Position numbers and translations under genes: made by a program. DNA of 64,000 bases from Flammula alnicola (lineage: Eukaryota > Basidiomycota > Agaricomycetes > Agaricales > Strophariaceae), in NCBI GenBank assembly GCA_015499995.1, contig JADNRV010000018.1:248001-312000 (forward strand), written 5' to 3'. Shown here piece after piece: positions 33,133 to 45,035 of this stretch (its first letter is position 1; every line of letters starts with the position of its first letter). Below the pieces are notes generated by a model. It saw only the letters and a program-made list of their open reading frames with translations. It made no database searches and had not been told where the DNA came from.

Positions 33133-36100
33133 CTATGTTGAAGGGGCCGGAGGGTCAGGACATTCCGTCGGTTCGTCCATTCTTGGCGGGTTCGTGTTCG
33201 CCTCGTGAGTTGTGACCAACTCGCTGGGCAGAAGGACAGCACGATCCACCGCGACGGGTAAGCCTCTATGTCGTCCTCTCACCCTAAAGGTAAGTAGTCA
33301 GACATGGTTTGTGCAGGAAACGGCGTTGAGATTTTACTCACATGATGATGATAACTATAAGTTTGGCCAGCGGCGAGAACGCACCAGAAAAGGAGAAGTT
33401 ATCCTAAGCAAAACAGAAAAGAAAAATCAAAACCAGTACGCCGAACCTGCGGAAACGAATTTCGTACGTATGGCAACCCAAGACTGAGTCCAATACCACC
33501 AAAGGCTGATACGAGCTCGAACAACACACGGAACAGGTCAAACCACTTCTTCGAGTCATCGAGCAGATTCGTTCGCTCGATGATGGCAATGAGGAACACC
33601 GCCCATACAAGCCACCAGAGATCTTGCATTCAGACCCCGCAAGTCAGCACATGCTCTGGAAGCGAAGCGGGAAGGCGGTTTGCTTGAACATACCGATTGA
33701 CAGTTGACGGCGCAAATGCCACCCAATATATCGGCCGACACGTTCTCTTCCGGACTTTATCTGGGTGAGGTCCGTAGGTTCCTCATCTTCGTCGTCCGAA
33801 GGAGCCTCGAAGACGCCGAGAGAGCGCTCCTCGTACCTATGAAAATGGATCTGTTACGATATGTCGAGGAAGAAAGGCAGGTGGACAGTCGTACACATTA
33901 GTGGATCGAATGCTCATGGCGACCTAAAAGTAATCAAATGGTCATCCAGCTGTAGCTGATTCTGGTAGTGAATGTAGACTCACAGGATAGACCTAAATAT
34001 TTCAGAACATCATAAAATAATCCAAAGGCAAAGGGGAAAAGTTGAAGTTACCGCAATGTACATCATTACGACATAGAGAAACCTATCAATACGAAGTTCA
34101 AAATCTTTCAAACAGCGCTTATATGCGAACATAAAGGGCTTACTGCAACGCCGGAGCGAAACTAGCAAGAGGAACGATCGCGAACCCAGATGCACGAGCT
34201 GCAAGGCCTTGAAATAAACCTGCAATAACGCGAGGCCCTGTTGGTATTGATTCGTACGCAGGAAGACCAATGTCTGAAGGTTACAATCAATGTAAAGATG
34301 CGCAATTCACATCAAAGAAGGAGCAACCGCGTACCCAGAATAAAAAATGAGACCCACTCAATCACACTGAATACGACAAGACAGACGACGAGGAACCACG
34401 TCTGATGACTTGGAAACCTTGAGACAAAGCAATGTTAGGGGCGCGTTAACACTAGCAATAAAAATACCAACAGGAATAGGAAACATCTGTGTAAGTCTCG
34501 TTATTAGATAAAGGTGAATGTTGACAATCACAGGACGAACCTTCGGGGGTGTTCCAGGAGAAAAGATAATGCCTCTTGCGCTTCGGAGTCTGCAGGAAGT
34601 ACTTTGGATGCTGTCCAGCTATTGAACACTAATTAGACCGGTTATGGTGTAAGGACTGATGATAGTCTCACACGATAAGGCGTAAACTTCGTGACACGTA
34701 AGATCAGTCTATTGAAGACGACGGCAGAAAAGGGCGTACAATATCGGCTGGCAATCGAGAGACGGCGTTAGGATGAAGCAATGCAGCTAGATATATAAGA
34801 CATACCAGAGCATGATTTCCCGCCAAAATGGCAAACATGAGAGCCACTGAGAAGACGATCAGAGATATGTGTTGTAGGTTGTGCTAGTCTCCCATACCAA
34901 TCATGAGATATGCGTTTTGGAAAGGAACCATGCCTCTGTCGATGGATCGGTCTGAGCCATCAATGTATCTCGAATGTCATTCACTCACAAATCGACGAGG
35001 GACAGTCCACCGCCCGTATATGAGCCCATGACCTGGAAAAATGAGAACCTGGATCAACAATGTTAGTCGTAATTTACACGTAGAGTAGAGAGAAATAACG
35101 CACCAAGTTTTTGATACCAGGCGAGGCTGTGCGGCGAAAACGTCATTGTACGTTTTGACGATTGACAACCATGGCAAAAAGAACAGGATGGTAATAAGTT
35201 GACACAGAACGAAATACTAAATGATCTCCAATCAGTGACACGCATATACCCAACATCCATCTGAAAAAAACGTACAGTAGGAACAAGGTAGCTTAACAGC
35301 CTCAAAGCACGATACTCCGCACCCCCAATATCTTCCAGCTGGTCGTCCGTCAACGAATCTGTGTGAAAATTCGAGTTTCGGCCCACGACCAACCCGCTAA
35401 AATTCAGCCACGGGACAGAGGACGAGTCTAAGGTTTTCATCGTAGTCAGAGTCATCGTCCTTTCCATCTTATTGTAAGCCCGAGGGACGATCTTCTTAAT
35501 GATTTTTTTGAGCAGCTGGGCTGGGCCAGGGAATCCGCCGAACCCTTGGTACTTTTGGCTTTGGGGGTTGGATGTGCCGGGAAAGGGGGGAATTTGGAGC
35601 TGCTGATCATTGTGGTTCCTCTGCGGGGTACGCCTCTTCCATCTACACGATGGACATCAGCATTTATTGAAGACGATGAAGGGCAGCAGAAAAATAAACC
35701 AACTTCGCACAGTCATCATCGGATGGTAATGGGCGACCCGTGGTGAAACGGTCGTAGACAGGGCAAACCCAATTGTTGGAGGCGAGCGAATTGTGGCGGG
35801 CGAGCGAAGTGAAGGGTTGGACATGGGCGAGCGAAGTGAAGGCTCGGCGGAGGGTGTGGGTGGCAAGGCCAGGTCCGCAGATTTCGGCGAGGAGGAGAAG
35901 AATTGACCATCGGGTAGGACATGATCATGCTTTTCGTCGGACAGGTTATCAGGATCCTGAAGACCCCCTGCACTGTCGAGTGTAACACCCGGTGTAGGAC
36001 CAACGAATTGGACCTGTGGACTTTGGGTAGCATCTGCGGCATCTTCATCTTGACGCGGAGTTGGTTCTCGTTGCTTGAAAGTTGCGATAGGTGCCGATAT

Positions 36101-36699
36101 GGTCTGCATAAACGCAGACCGTGATCGATGAAGGAGAGGATTTGGTGGCTTCCGTTTTGCGACAACGTATTCGCAATGGGTTACAAAAAATCTCCTGAAC
36201 GCAACGTACATATTTCAACTTTTGCAAGCGAAGCTAGAATACAGATACTCACTTTCGGACGAGGACCATTATCCATGAAATGATAGTGAAGTCGCCCTGC
36301 CAACCCATTGGTGCGGTTCCTCTCTAAGCAAAGCACAACTTGACTCACAATTATCATTAAAAAGTACAAAATAACTTGCTGCCACACGGTTATTGTCGAG
36401 AGATCGACCGTTGACAGTCCAGTGACCGTCATGGCGGAATAGCAGAGAAACATGGAGTCGACAAAGCTGACATGAAAGCGACCATTTGACGCGAAGAAGA
36501 TACCAGAGAAGATGAGGGGTATAAAGGTGAACGCTGCGAGGTGTATGCGAAAGAAAGTAGAGTGGTCAACGATAAAATCAACCAGCCTAGCGAGGGCCGT
36601 CGGTCTTCTGGCAGAGGTATTTACGCCATCGTGTTGTGTAGGTTTGCTGTGTTCGTTCACACCCCTCTCTAAATTCGTCCCCTCCTGCTCCGGATCCAT
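33133..36699 (-). CDS. TRK1: TRK-type potassium transporter
   Basis: High-affinity K+ uptake at the plasma membrane. The start is the ATG of MDPEQEGTNL at 36699. M1-P-M2 of repeat 1 shows FFRIHLAAFTFIPLIFSGIF and the pore loop YSAMTVTGLSTVDLS; next come IIGDFTIISWIMV, a long cytoplasmic loop rich in Ser/Pro (SLRSPMSNPSLRSPATIRSP), FGGFPGPAQLL, VGRNSNFHTDSLTDDQLEDI, GGAEYRAL, then the second pore SYTGGGLSLVDLGMVPFQ, AGNHALPIL, LEHPRRCF, FPSHQTWFL, a fourth repeat GLAARASGFAIVPL and SMSIRSTNVYEERSLGVF, ending in a Pro/Thr tail. In the second pore the usual T-N-T-G is G-G-G here (SYTGGGLSLVD), worth checking. One junction (about 34690-34770, after HALPIL) was not resolved: either a 31-nt intron plus an unusual donor or a frame shift. 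Confidence 0.87.
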
Positions 36700-37273
36700 C
36701 ACGTCCCTATGCCGAGAATGCCAGTTCGAATGTAGCTTGTGCTTGACCGGGAAGACCTATAAATTTTGAGAAAAACCAGAAAGCAAGAGAGGTATAATGA
36801 TTCAAAGGAACTGATCAACGCGTCATTCGAGCACGAGGCCTCGGCACATACTTAATAGCTTCCACGCCAATGTCTTCAATCCAAGAGCCTGTTTAATGGC
36901 TATAGTTGAAGCCAGTACTAGTTCAGCCTCGATATTTGGCGAAAATGTGATGGAAAATAGGTGTCTGGACATTAACATGCAGATAACTGAGCAAAGCCTC
37001 GATCGTTCCTCAGCCATTTTTTGGGTGATGCTGATACTCAATGGATATCAGACCAACAAGAAACTGGATATCATCGACTCTCCAATAGAAAACATGAATA
37101 AAGTGGATATACGGAGGACCGTGCCATACCTTCGGACTTAGAGTTATAAGGTTTGAAGAACATGGTATAAGAAAGAACGAGAGGAAAGAAAAAGCAGAAA
37201 GAAGAGAAAGTTGAAGAGAAAGAGAAGACAGAGAAGAAAGAGGGGTATAAAAAATCCGCGAAAAAGGCCATCA
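36700..37273. other. Upstream side of the TRK gene, no gene
   Basis: About 570 bp between the TRK start and the 3' end of the first glucanase gene. It includes an A/G-rich stretch near 37170-37250. Part of it recurs in decayed form at about 39570-39780. Confidence 0.5.
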
Positions 37274-39071
37274 TCATCCACAAATGTGGGGGTATTTGTA
37301 GTCAGTAGGATCCTGAGGAATCCAACCATTAGCCAACCCAGCCTGGTACGACCACTCGTCGGCATTCTCCATCTTCCACGTCCACATCACCCATCCTTCG
37401 CCGCCCTTCTCGTACGACATCGTCTGCGCCTCCCAGTACTGCCTCATAAACTCTTTGTATTCCTTGCTGAACGTAGACGCCTTGCCAGTCAGGCCCACGC
37501 AGCTGCCCACACGTGTCGATCCGGGCAAGGAGCCATCATATCTCGGGCCCACAAAACGCCCGAGCAGGTGCGGTGCACAGTCATTGTTGGTTGCTGTCCA
37601 CTCTCCGATGATAGTCATGAGCGGAGACGTGGCCATGATGGTCGCGTTTTGGCAAGCCCTCTGGATGTGTTCAGCATAACTCATGTGGGCATCCTATATG
37701 TCCATTTCGCGTGAGTTATGGGTGATTCTAGTCGGAGGAGGCAGACGTACGTGATCGCCGAACATTTGGTAGATGTGGGTATCCATCATGACACCTTCGT
37801 ACTGCGGAGACGGCATGAACTTGTTCCAGTAGCTTAGAGGTCGGAAAGTGTCGTGGAGCATAACAATGAGTCCACTTTGTTTCCTTCCTTGCAAGGGGTT
37901 TCTGCGGGTATGACAATGTAAGGTTTAGATATTTGATGGAAGCAACATTCAACTTGCCGAATAATTTTATAACTGCCATAGTAATACTATGCACCTTCAT
38001 CAGTACGGTGAATGACAGAAAAGAAGTTATCATCCAACCTGCTTGAGAACAGTCAAGACTCCAGGATCCATGACTCCATTGCGGAAGGCTGCAGCTCTAC
38101 GTAGTCCCAGAAAGCCGGTGCATTAGCATGAAATTCGCAGTATTGACCACAGGATTGCGTACTCGTTCATAACTTGGATGATGGGCACGACAGTCGTCTT
38201 GTCTGCAAACATGGCTGTCAATCTCTTCATGACTGTCGTTGTGCGGTCAACATAGGTTTGGTTGGTGTACCAATAGCTAATGCCCATTCAAGAGATCAGC
38301 ACAGGGCCACGGCAGAATGGTTATCCGAACGTACGAAGTATTTCGATGATGGCCAGAATTAGTAAACCTATACGTCCACATAGTTTCAGAAAACCCCAAG
38401 ACAGTGTCAACAGTTCTACATACCCGTTTTGACTGCCAGGAGCGCCTATATAGCGCATGTTATGGCATTGAATATCTAGCCAGAAATGCCTTTACGTACC
38501 ATATAAAGCGATAATGACCTTCAGTCCACTTTTTTCTGCCCAGTCGACAGCCTTAAGCAGATAGGGAAGCTGTCCTTGAATAAAAGGTTCATCCGAAACG
38601 ACGTCAAACATCCAATGTCCGATGGGAATCCTGACATGGTTGAGTCTATATTCAAAACATTAGCATACTCAAATTCGAAGGATAAGCATATTTTAACTTA
38701 CCCAGCAGCAGCGATGTCGATAAAATCTTTCTCGGTGATAAATGTGTCCCAATGTTGCTTCAAAGCCTTGTAAGCCTTCCCTTTATCCTGGTATTGGCCA
38801 AAGGTCCACTCGTCGACGATCCTATTGTCGCCTGTGTTGTCGAAGAGCGAAGGGGTGGTGAATGGCTGAAAAGCAACGCAGTGAGCTTGCAAGGTCGGGA
38901 AGCGTATTCGAGGAATGGCTGCCTACGTACCTCAACGACAAGCCAGCCACCAAGATTGACACCACGAATTTTTTCTTTGCCGTATGGAAAGCCATATTGC
39001 AACGCGAGGACGCTAGGAACGAGAGAGGAACAAGCGACGACAGTAACGAAAACCCGGAAGAGAGAACTCAT
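37274..39071 (-). CDS. GH5 exo-1,3-beta-glucanase, copy 1
   Basis: Secreted glycoside hydrolase of family 5 (EXG1/GH5_9-like) acting on 1,3-beta-glucan of the cell wall. The signal peptide region is MSSLFRVFVTVVACSSLVPS; next come KIRGVNLGGWLVVE, PSLFDNTGDNRIVDEW, LNHVRIPIGHWMFDV, GAPGSQNGFTNSGHH, the acid/base segment QVMNE, GVMMDTHIYQMFGDH, nucleophile segment MTIIGEW, and a conserved end GWIPQDPTDYKYPHICG. Around nine introns, all joining in frame. Two oddities: the residue after the acid/base Glu is Ala (NEA) where the family has Pro (NEP, as in copy 2), and intron 37957-37902 starts GCAAGT while copy 2 has GTAAGT. The frame is complete, so it may be active or recently weakened. Confidence 0.88.
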
Positions 39072-39364
39072 TATGGGAGATGACCGCGAGTGAAAAATGC
39101 TCGCTGGTTTTACACCGCTCGATGCTTAGGATATTAGTCAAGGACCAAGCTGCGAAGATCGAGCGCGACACTCGATTTTCATCACGGTTGTTACGAGAAA
39201 TAGCCAGCCACATAGTAATATCCTGCACAGTGCACGTTCATCAACTGGTTCTGGCCTGGACTTGAGACGAATGCTCGAGTGATTGTGCTTTCAATTGCCA
39301 GTGGGCCTAGGATTTGCCAGCACCTCCAAACTTATCACATCGTATTTCGTGTCAGATCGGATCG

Positions 39365-39535
39365 ACTGTCGACAGTCCGATGACCGTCATGGCGGAATAG
39401 CAAAGGAATATAGAATCAAGGAAGCTATTATGAAAGCGACCATTTGACGCAAAGGAGATACCGAGGAGATGATGGCTATGAAGGTGGATGCTGCGAGGTG
39501 TATGCGAAAGAAAGTAGACTGGTGGATCCGGACTC
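39365..39535 (-). pseudogene. Broken fragment of the TRK first exon
   Basis: The minus strand here matches the TRK first exon near 36400-36575: FFRIHLAA, FASNGRF, YSAMTV and GLSTVD are all readable, but only in two different frames, with a frameshift between them. A smaller match to the TRK start region follows near 39570 (CTCTAAATTCGTCC). It marks the edge of a tandem duplication that also produced the second glucanase gene. Confidence 0.75.
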
Positions 39536-39789
39536 GGAGGACAAAATTAACCAGTTCACAGCCACTCTAAATTCGTCCTGCATGGCCCGGGCCGAGAATG
39601 CCTGTTGGGAAAGTAGTCGAACAAGGAGCTGCAGGATATCATTGACAATCGGGAAAAGTGGATCATTACATAGGATTGAGTCTAAAGTTGTGAAGAACGT
39701 GGTATAGAAATGGAACGAGAATAAAATAAAAAGGCAGAAAGAAAAGAAAAGAAAAAAGGGAGTAAAACTTGCGTGACCAAAGACCATCA

Positions 39790-41593
39790 TCATCCACAAA
39801 TGTTGGGGTATCTGTAATCAGTAGGATCCTGAGGAATCCAACCGTTGGCCAACCCAGCCTGGTACGACCACTCGTCCGCATTCTCCATCTTCCACGACCA
39901 CATCACCCACCCTTCGCCGCCCTTCTCATACGACATCGCCTGCGCCTCCCAGTACTGCCTCATAAACTCCTTGTATTCCTTGCTAAACGTGGACGCCTTG
40001 CCAGTCAGGCCCACGCAGCTACCCACACGTGTCGATCCGGGCAAGGAGCCATCGTATCTCGGGCCCACGAAACGCCCGTACAAGTGCGGTACACAGTCGT
40101 TGTTCGTTGCTGTCCACTCTCCGATAATAGTCATGAGCGGAGACTGGGCCATGATGGTCGCGTTTTGGCAAGCCCTCTGGATGTGTTCGGCATAGCTCAT
40201 GCGGGCATCCTACAGTCCATTTCGCGTGAGTTATGGATGATTCTAGTCGGAGGAGGCAGACGTACGTGATCACCAAACATTTGGTAGATGTGGGTATCCA
40301 TCATGACACCTTCGTACTGCGAAGACGGCATGAACTTGTCCCAGTAGCTCAGACGTTGGGCAGCGTCATGGAGCATAACAATGAGGGAACTTTGTTTCCT
40401 TCCTCTCAAAGGATTTCTGCGGGTATGGCAAGGTAAGTCTAGATATGCAATGGAGGCGACGCTCAACTTACCGAATGAATTCATAACTATCATAGTAATA
40501 CTGTGCAGCTTCATCAGCATGTTTCCTTACAGGGAAGAGAAACCATAATCCGACCTGCTTGAGAACATCCAAGAGCCCAGAATTTAGGACTCCTCTGCGG
40601 AAGCCTGCAGGTCTACACAGTCCCAAAAAGCGGGCGCATCAGCATGAAATGCGGTATTGACTTTGAAACTGCGTACTCGTTCATAACTTGGATGATGGGT
40701 ACAACGTTCGTTTTGTCCTCAAACATGGCTGTTAATTTTTTCATGATTGCGGTTGTGCGGTCGACATAGGTTTGGTTGGTGTGCCAATATCTAGCGATTA
40801 TCAAGCGATCAGCACAAGAGTCGCAGCGGAATGGTCATCTAAACGTACGCAGCGTCTCGCTGATGGCCAGAAACAATATATCTGTGGTCGAAATTTCAGC
40901 AAACCTCCAGGACAGTATCAATAATCACACATACCCGTTTTGACTGCCTGGAGCGCCTGTACAGCACACAGAAAGGCATTTAATATCGGCACGGAAAGAA
41001 CTGGTGGCAAATGCCTTTACATACCATACATAGCAGGAATGACCTTCAGTCCATACTTTTCTGCCCAGTCGACGGCCTTAAGCAGATAGGGAAGCTGTCC
41101 TTGAATAAAGGGTTCCTCCGGGGAGACGTCAAACATCCAATGTCCGATGGGAATCCTGACATGGTTGAGCCTATATTCAAGCCAAAGATCCATTAGCATG
41201 CTCAGATTCGGAGAAGAATGCTTTCATAACATACCCAGCAGCGGCCATATCAGCAAAGTCCTTCTCGGTGATAAATGTGTCCCAATGTTGCTTCAAAGCC
41301 TTGTAAGCCTTCCCTTTATCCTGGTATAGACCAAAGGTCCACTCGTCGACGATCCTATTGTCGCCCGTGGCGTCGAAGAGCGAAGGGGTGGTGAACGACT
41401 GAAAAGAAATGCAGTGAGCTTGCAAGGCCTGGACGCGTTTTTGGCTTCGTACCTCGACGAGAAGCCAGCCACCAAGGTTGACACCACGCATTTTTTCTTT
41501 GCCATATGGAAAGCCATACTTCAACGCAAGTATACTAGGAACGAGAGAGAGGAAAGCGAAGAAAGCAAGGAAAAGACGCAAGAGAGAACTCAT
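39790..41593 (-). CDS. GH5 exo-1,3-beta-glucanase, copy 2
   Basis: Tandem duplicate of the gene at 37274, same exon plan, about 90% or more alike by eye in the last exon. Signal peptide MSSLLRLFLAFFAFLSLVPS, then KMRGVNLGGWLLVE, SLFDATGDNRIVDEW, LNHVRIPIGHWMFDV, the intact acid/base motif NEPAGFR, DTHIYQMFGDH, nucleophile segment TIIGEW and the end PTDYRYPNICG. The intron that is GC-AG in copy 1 is a normal GTAAGT here (donor at 40471). With the canonical NEP motif it looks like the ancestral-type, fully functional copy. A secreted wall-remodelling or nutritional role is inferred from the family. Confidence 0.9.
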
Positions 41594-42101
41594 TCCAGGA
41601 GAGAAGAGCGAGTTGAATTTTCATGGCAAAAGGCTTGCTGGTTTTATACCGCTTGATGCTTGAGATATTATGAAAATATCGACCGCGGCACTCAGCCTCG
41701 ATCATCCCGCCCGATAGTTGGGACTAATGGATCCCGTATCGGCTCGATTCTAGCCTGGACTTCGACGAATGCCCGAGTGATTAAGGAATTCTGCTTTGAA
41801 TTGGGCGTGACATTCGCCAAAGCCTGCGGAACCATCAGAGCGCACTTATTTCGCAACTCGACTGAAATGATGCAACTCAGTAAAAGAGATTAAAAGGTCA
41901 CGGGCGACACATACGAAGCGCACACAATATACGTAACCGCCATGACGAGCGATGCAGTTATGATGCTTCAGACTCAGAAATCCACAAGGACATTATAGAT
42001 AATGCGGGTATGGACAAAATTTGTAGCTACAAGTATACGAGATCCTCTATGCGTAGCTTCAGCAAGTTTTGTGAAACAGGAAGCCCAACGGTTCTTACAT
42101 C
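41594..42101. other. Intergenic, no gene
   Basis: About 500 bp between glucanase copy 2 (start side) and the 3' end of the citrate carrier. No motif recognised. Confidence 0.5.
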
Positions 42102-43478
42102 CTATGAGTTTGATTCCCGGCCTCCTATGGCCTTGATGATATTTTCGTAAACAGTGAAGACGATACCGCCACTGAGCTATAGGAAGATTGTAAGTACGAC
42201 TAGCCAGAAGGGTATAGGAAGCGCAGACGTACCACTAGACGAGTAAGCCTGGGTGTCGTTCCGGTCCAGAAGCGCAGAATGCCTTCTTCAGTGAATATAC
42301 GGTAGGCACAATGGAAAGAATTTCTGTATTGAGTTCGGGCATCTAGTGCTTGCATACGCGTCTTGATGACACTGATACAACCGAGGTCACTATCAAGAGA
42401 AAGATCGGAAAGAAAATGGACGCACTCTAGAGGCATAGTTGTGTACACAGTAACCAGTCCAGCAATACCTCCAATACCAAACGTTATGGCGCTGGGTAGA
42501 GGTTGTCCTGGACGCGCTGTTCCTTGGACAAACTGCTTGAGTGTAGCGTAAGTGGTGAAACGAACAGCTGAATTAGCCCCTTGGCGCATCATCTACACGG
42601 ACATTCAAATCAGCTGCGGTAGGATATCACTAGATCCAGACGTACAACAGGAAAGAGTCCTCGGTAAATTCCAGATATGCCTTCTTGTCGGACGATAGAA
42701 ACCGTCCCATGAATGAGACCTCTATATTGAGGATCCGGTCTCTTGGCATCGTCTATGAGCTTGGTTCTACGAAGAAGATCAGACAGATCAGACCCCTACA
42801 AGGCACCAGAGAAAACGGATCCCTCGTACTTAATCGTTTCTGACGGTGTAACAGCAAAAATCGCCTCCATCATTCCCGCCCCAAGTCCAGCTGAAGTAGG
42901 AGGTTGGTAACCATAATGCTGTCGCAAGGATAACATGCATACCTAGTAGACTTCTGGGTGCACTGACTTTGCCCTGTCATGCCAGAGACACGAGGTTAGT
43001 AAGAGCCTGCATCTAGAAAAAAAAACATACTGTACCTCCGAATCCGCGAGCATTTGTTTAAAATGATCATAACTCACAAAGCGTACTCCAGCCTTCACTG
43101 AGTTCCCTACTACTAACGCAGAGCATCCGGAATACAGTCCCGTAATTCCCTTAGCACGAACAGTGTCTTTGATAATTTTGATAGGGCTTTCTCGCTGCAG
43201 TCGGGTAAGTGAATAGTCATGCATAAGACCAGCTCCAAGCGCACCGTGCCCCCAAACTGCGACCGTGTCTTAACGAATTCCGTCGGGTATGTCACGAATC
43301 TGACAATCTAGAATCCTTAAGATGAACGCAGAATGCGGGTTCAGGGTTGGCTTACGCTTCAATTGCTCCGGCTGTTGCTCCTGCAAATCTGTCAAGATTG
43401 TTATGCATGCATGATACAAGAAGAGAGGGCGAGCAATTACAAGGAGTGTATAGGCTTTTCTTTCTTAGATGCGACCAT
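42102..43478 (-). CDS. CTP1: Mitochondrial citrate/tricarboxylate carrier
   Basis: Inner mitochondrial membrane carrier (SLC25A1 / Ctp1 type) exchanging citrate for malate, feeding cytosolic acetyl-CoA. The three carrier repeats are visible: FAGATAGAIEAFVTYPTEFV with KTRSQFGG; AGLGAGMMEAIFAVTPSETI with KTKLIDD; and GIGGIAGLVTVYTTMPLE with VIKTRMQALDA. The citrate-carrier-specific segments GNSVKAGVRFVSYDHFKQML, QGANSAVRFTTY and SGGIVFTVYENI support the substrate assignment. The start MVASKKEKPIHSL is at 43478, with about nine introns. The neighbouring heme-synthesis gene is divergent, about 230 bp away, so the two may share a bidirectional promoter. Confidence 0.92.
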
Positions 43479-43710
43479 GGCAATGAATTGAAGTCAGTTA
43501 TTGAACGAAGAGCGAGTTTAGAAAAGCCCATCTTGAGCCAACAATATTTTTGGCGATAATATTATTTGATTCGGAGATAGTCGGACCTCGTCGGCATCGC
43601 TTAGTTCGGACTCCGGACCGGCAACTCTTGCAATTACTGCCACAAGCACCCACACTATAGCTTGACCACATCGCACCCTCATTAGGTCGGAGAAAGCTTT
43701 ATATGCCTTC

Positions 43711-44682
43711 ATGATAAACGTCCTTCTGCTCAGAGAACCGTCCGAAGATGCGCCTGATCGGTACGAGTCGGCATTCGCAGGAGCGGGATACCATCCCGTA
43801 TCTATAGCTGTCCTCGAAACAGTTCACACCAACATATCTAGCCTTCGTGATCTCATCCAGGGTGGTCCGAAGGCAAAAGGCTTATCTGGAGTGGTTATAA
43901 CGAGCAAAAGATCTTGCGACGCCTGGAGAGAAGCTCTCCAACTTTTGCGGGACAGGGACAGGATGACGGAAGTAGGTTGGTGATACGCGCACCTAATCAT
44001 CCCAACACGCGTTTGAGTTCAACTCCCTAGTGGGCTGGTGTTCGATCCCATTCTACGTTGTAGGGCAGGCGACGGCGACGGCTTTGACGAACACATTTGC
44101 TGCATTCGAGGATCTGGGACTGCGGTCGGTTGATGTCAGAGGCCAGTCGTCAGGGAACGCTGCTAGTTTGGCACCATTCATTTTGGACGACTTGAAAGAA
44201 AGACCAACGAAATTGCTATATCTTACGGGCGACAAGAACCGCGACACCCTCCCACGTCTGCTCAATGAAGGAGGCATTTCGCTCGAGTCTGTGCAAGTGT
44301 ACAAAACTCAAGGGTCTGCCACCTTTGAGGCGACACTTTCTTCGGCTCTTGCATCTACCAAAGGTGCGGCATCCATGAATGACATCTATGTATCTTCCTT
44401 GTTAATGGCCCTTTAGATGCCAAGCACTGGTGGATCATATACTTTGCCCCTTCTGCAGCAGTTTTCGTAACTCCCATCCTCCGAAAGCACTTCCAACTGG
44501 AAGAATTGGATTCCGCTTCGATCACGTGTAATTCGCTGCCAACAAAGGTTGCAGCAATCGGACCGTCCACAAATTCATTTCTGCACGATGATTTGCGCAT
44601 CCGCGTCCATGCGATGGCTCAAAAACCAACACCGGAGGAGATAGTTTCAGTCATCACTATCAGCGACAATGACAATCCATGA
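43711..44682 (+). CDS. HEM4: Uroporphyrinogen-III synthase
   Basis: Closes and inverts ring D of hydroxymethylbilane to give uroporphyrinogen III in heme synthesis (cytosolic). Exons 43711-43971, 44018-44363 and 44417-44682 join in frame to 290 aa. Landmarks are VLLLREPSEDAPDRYESAF at the start, GVVITSKRSCDAWREAL, FYVVGQATATAL, LLYLTGDKNRDTLPRLL, VQVYKTQGS, then YFAPSAAVFVT and VAAIGPSTNSFL. This enzyme family is poorly conserved overall; the recognised blocks (VITSKRS, VGQAT, GDKNRDTLP, FxPSA, AIGPST) are the ones usually kept. Confidence 0.92.
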
Positions 44683-45035
44683 ATTGACACTATGACTTCT
44701 GCCGGGTACTTCAGCACTGATTAGCAGATGACAGTCTACTTGTATCAGTTCGAATCGATTTTGCACAATGGTAGCGGATTTATAGAAATTATCACTTGAA
44801 TGGCACTGTGGATTCGAAGTTATATGCACCTGAAGCGATACCTGAATGAGCCCCAGAAGCAAAAATTGCGGGTTCATGAGAAGTCATTAAATTGAGTAAA
44901 GTTACAAAGAGGTGGATGGTGATACAATCTATGCGTAACGAAAGCACTACGACGTTGATCTGCCTAAGTCTGACGTTAACAAGTGAATAGGCCGGAGAAC
45001 GAGAAACACGCACGGTATTTGAAGGTAAGTCAATA
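44683..45035. other. Intergenic between convergent genes
   Basis: 3' flanks of HEM4 (+) and the Rtt106-like gene (-). Nothing recognised. Confidence 0.5.

Larger units (their letters stand above)
36400..39110 (-). repeat. Tandem segmental duplication, unit 1 (TRK 5' end + glucanase)
   Basis: Unit 1 of a duplication whose second copy is about 39360-41660. Order is the same in both: TRK exon-1 sequence, degraded spacer, glucanase gene. In unit 1 the TRK part belongs to the intact gene. Confidence 0.7.

Noticed and set aside
35657..36211. Separate minus-strand protein
   Set aside because: It is the Ser/Pro-rich cytoplasmic loop exon of the TRK transporter.
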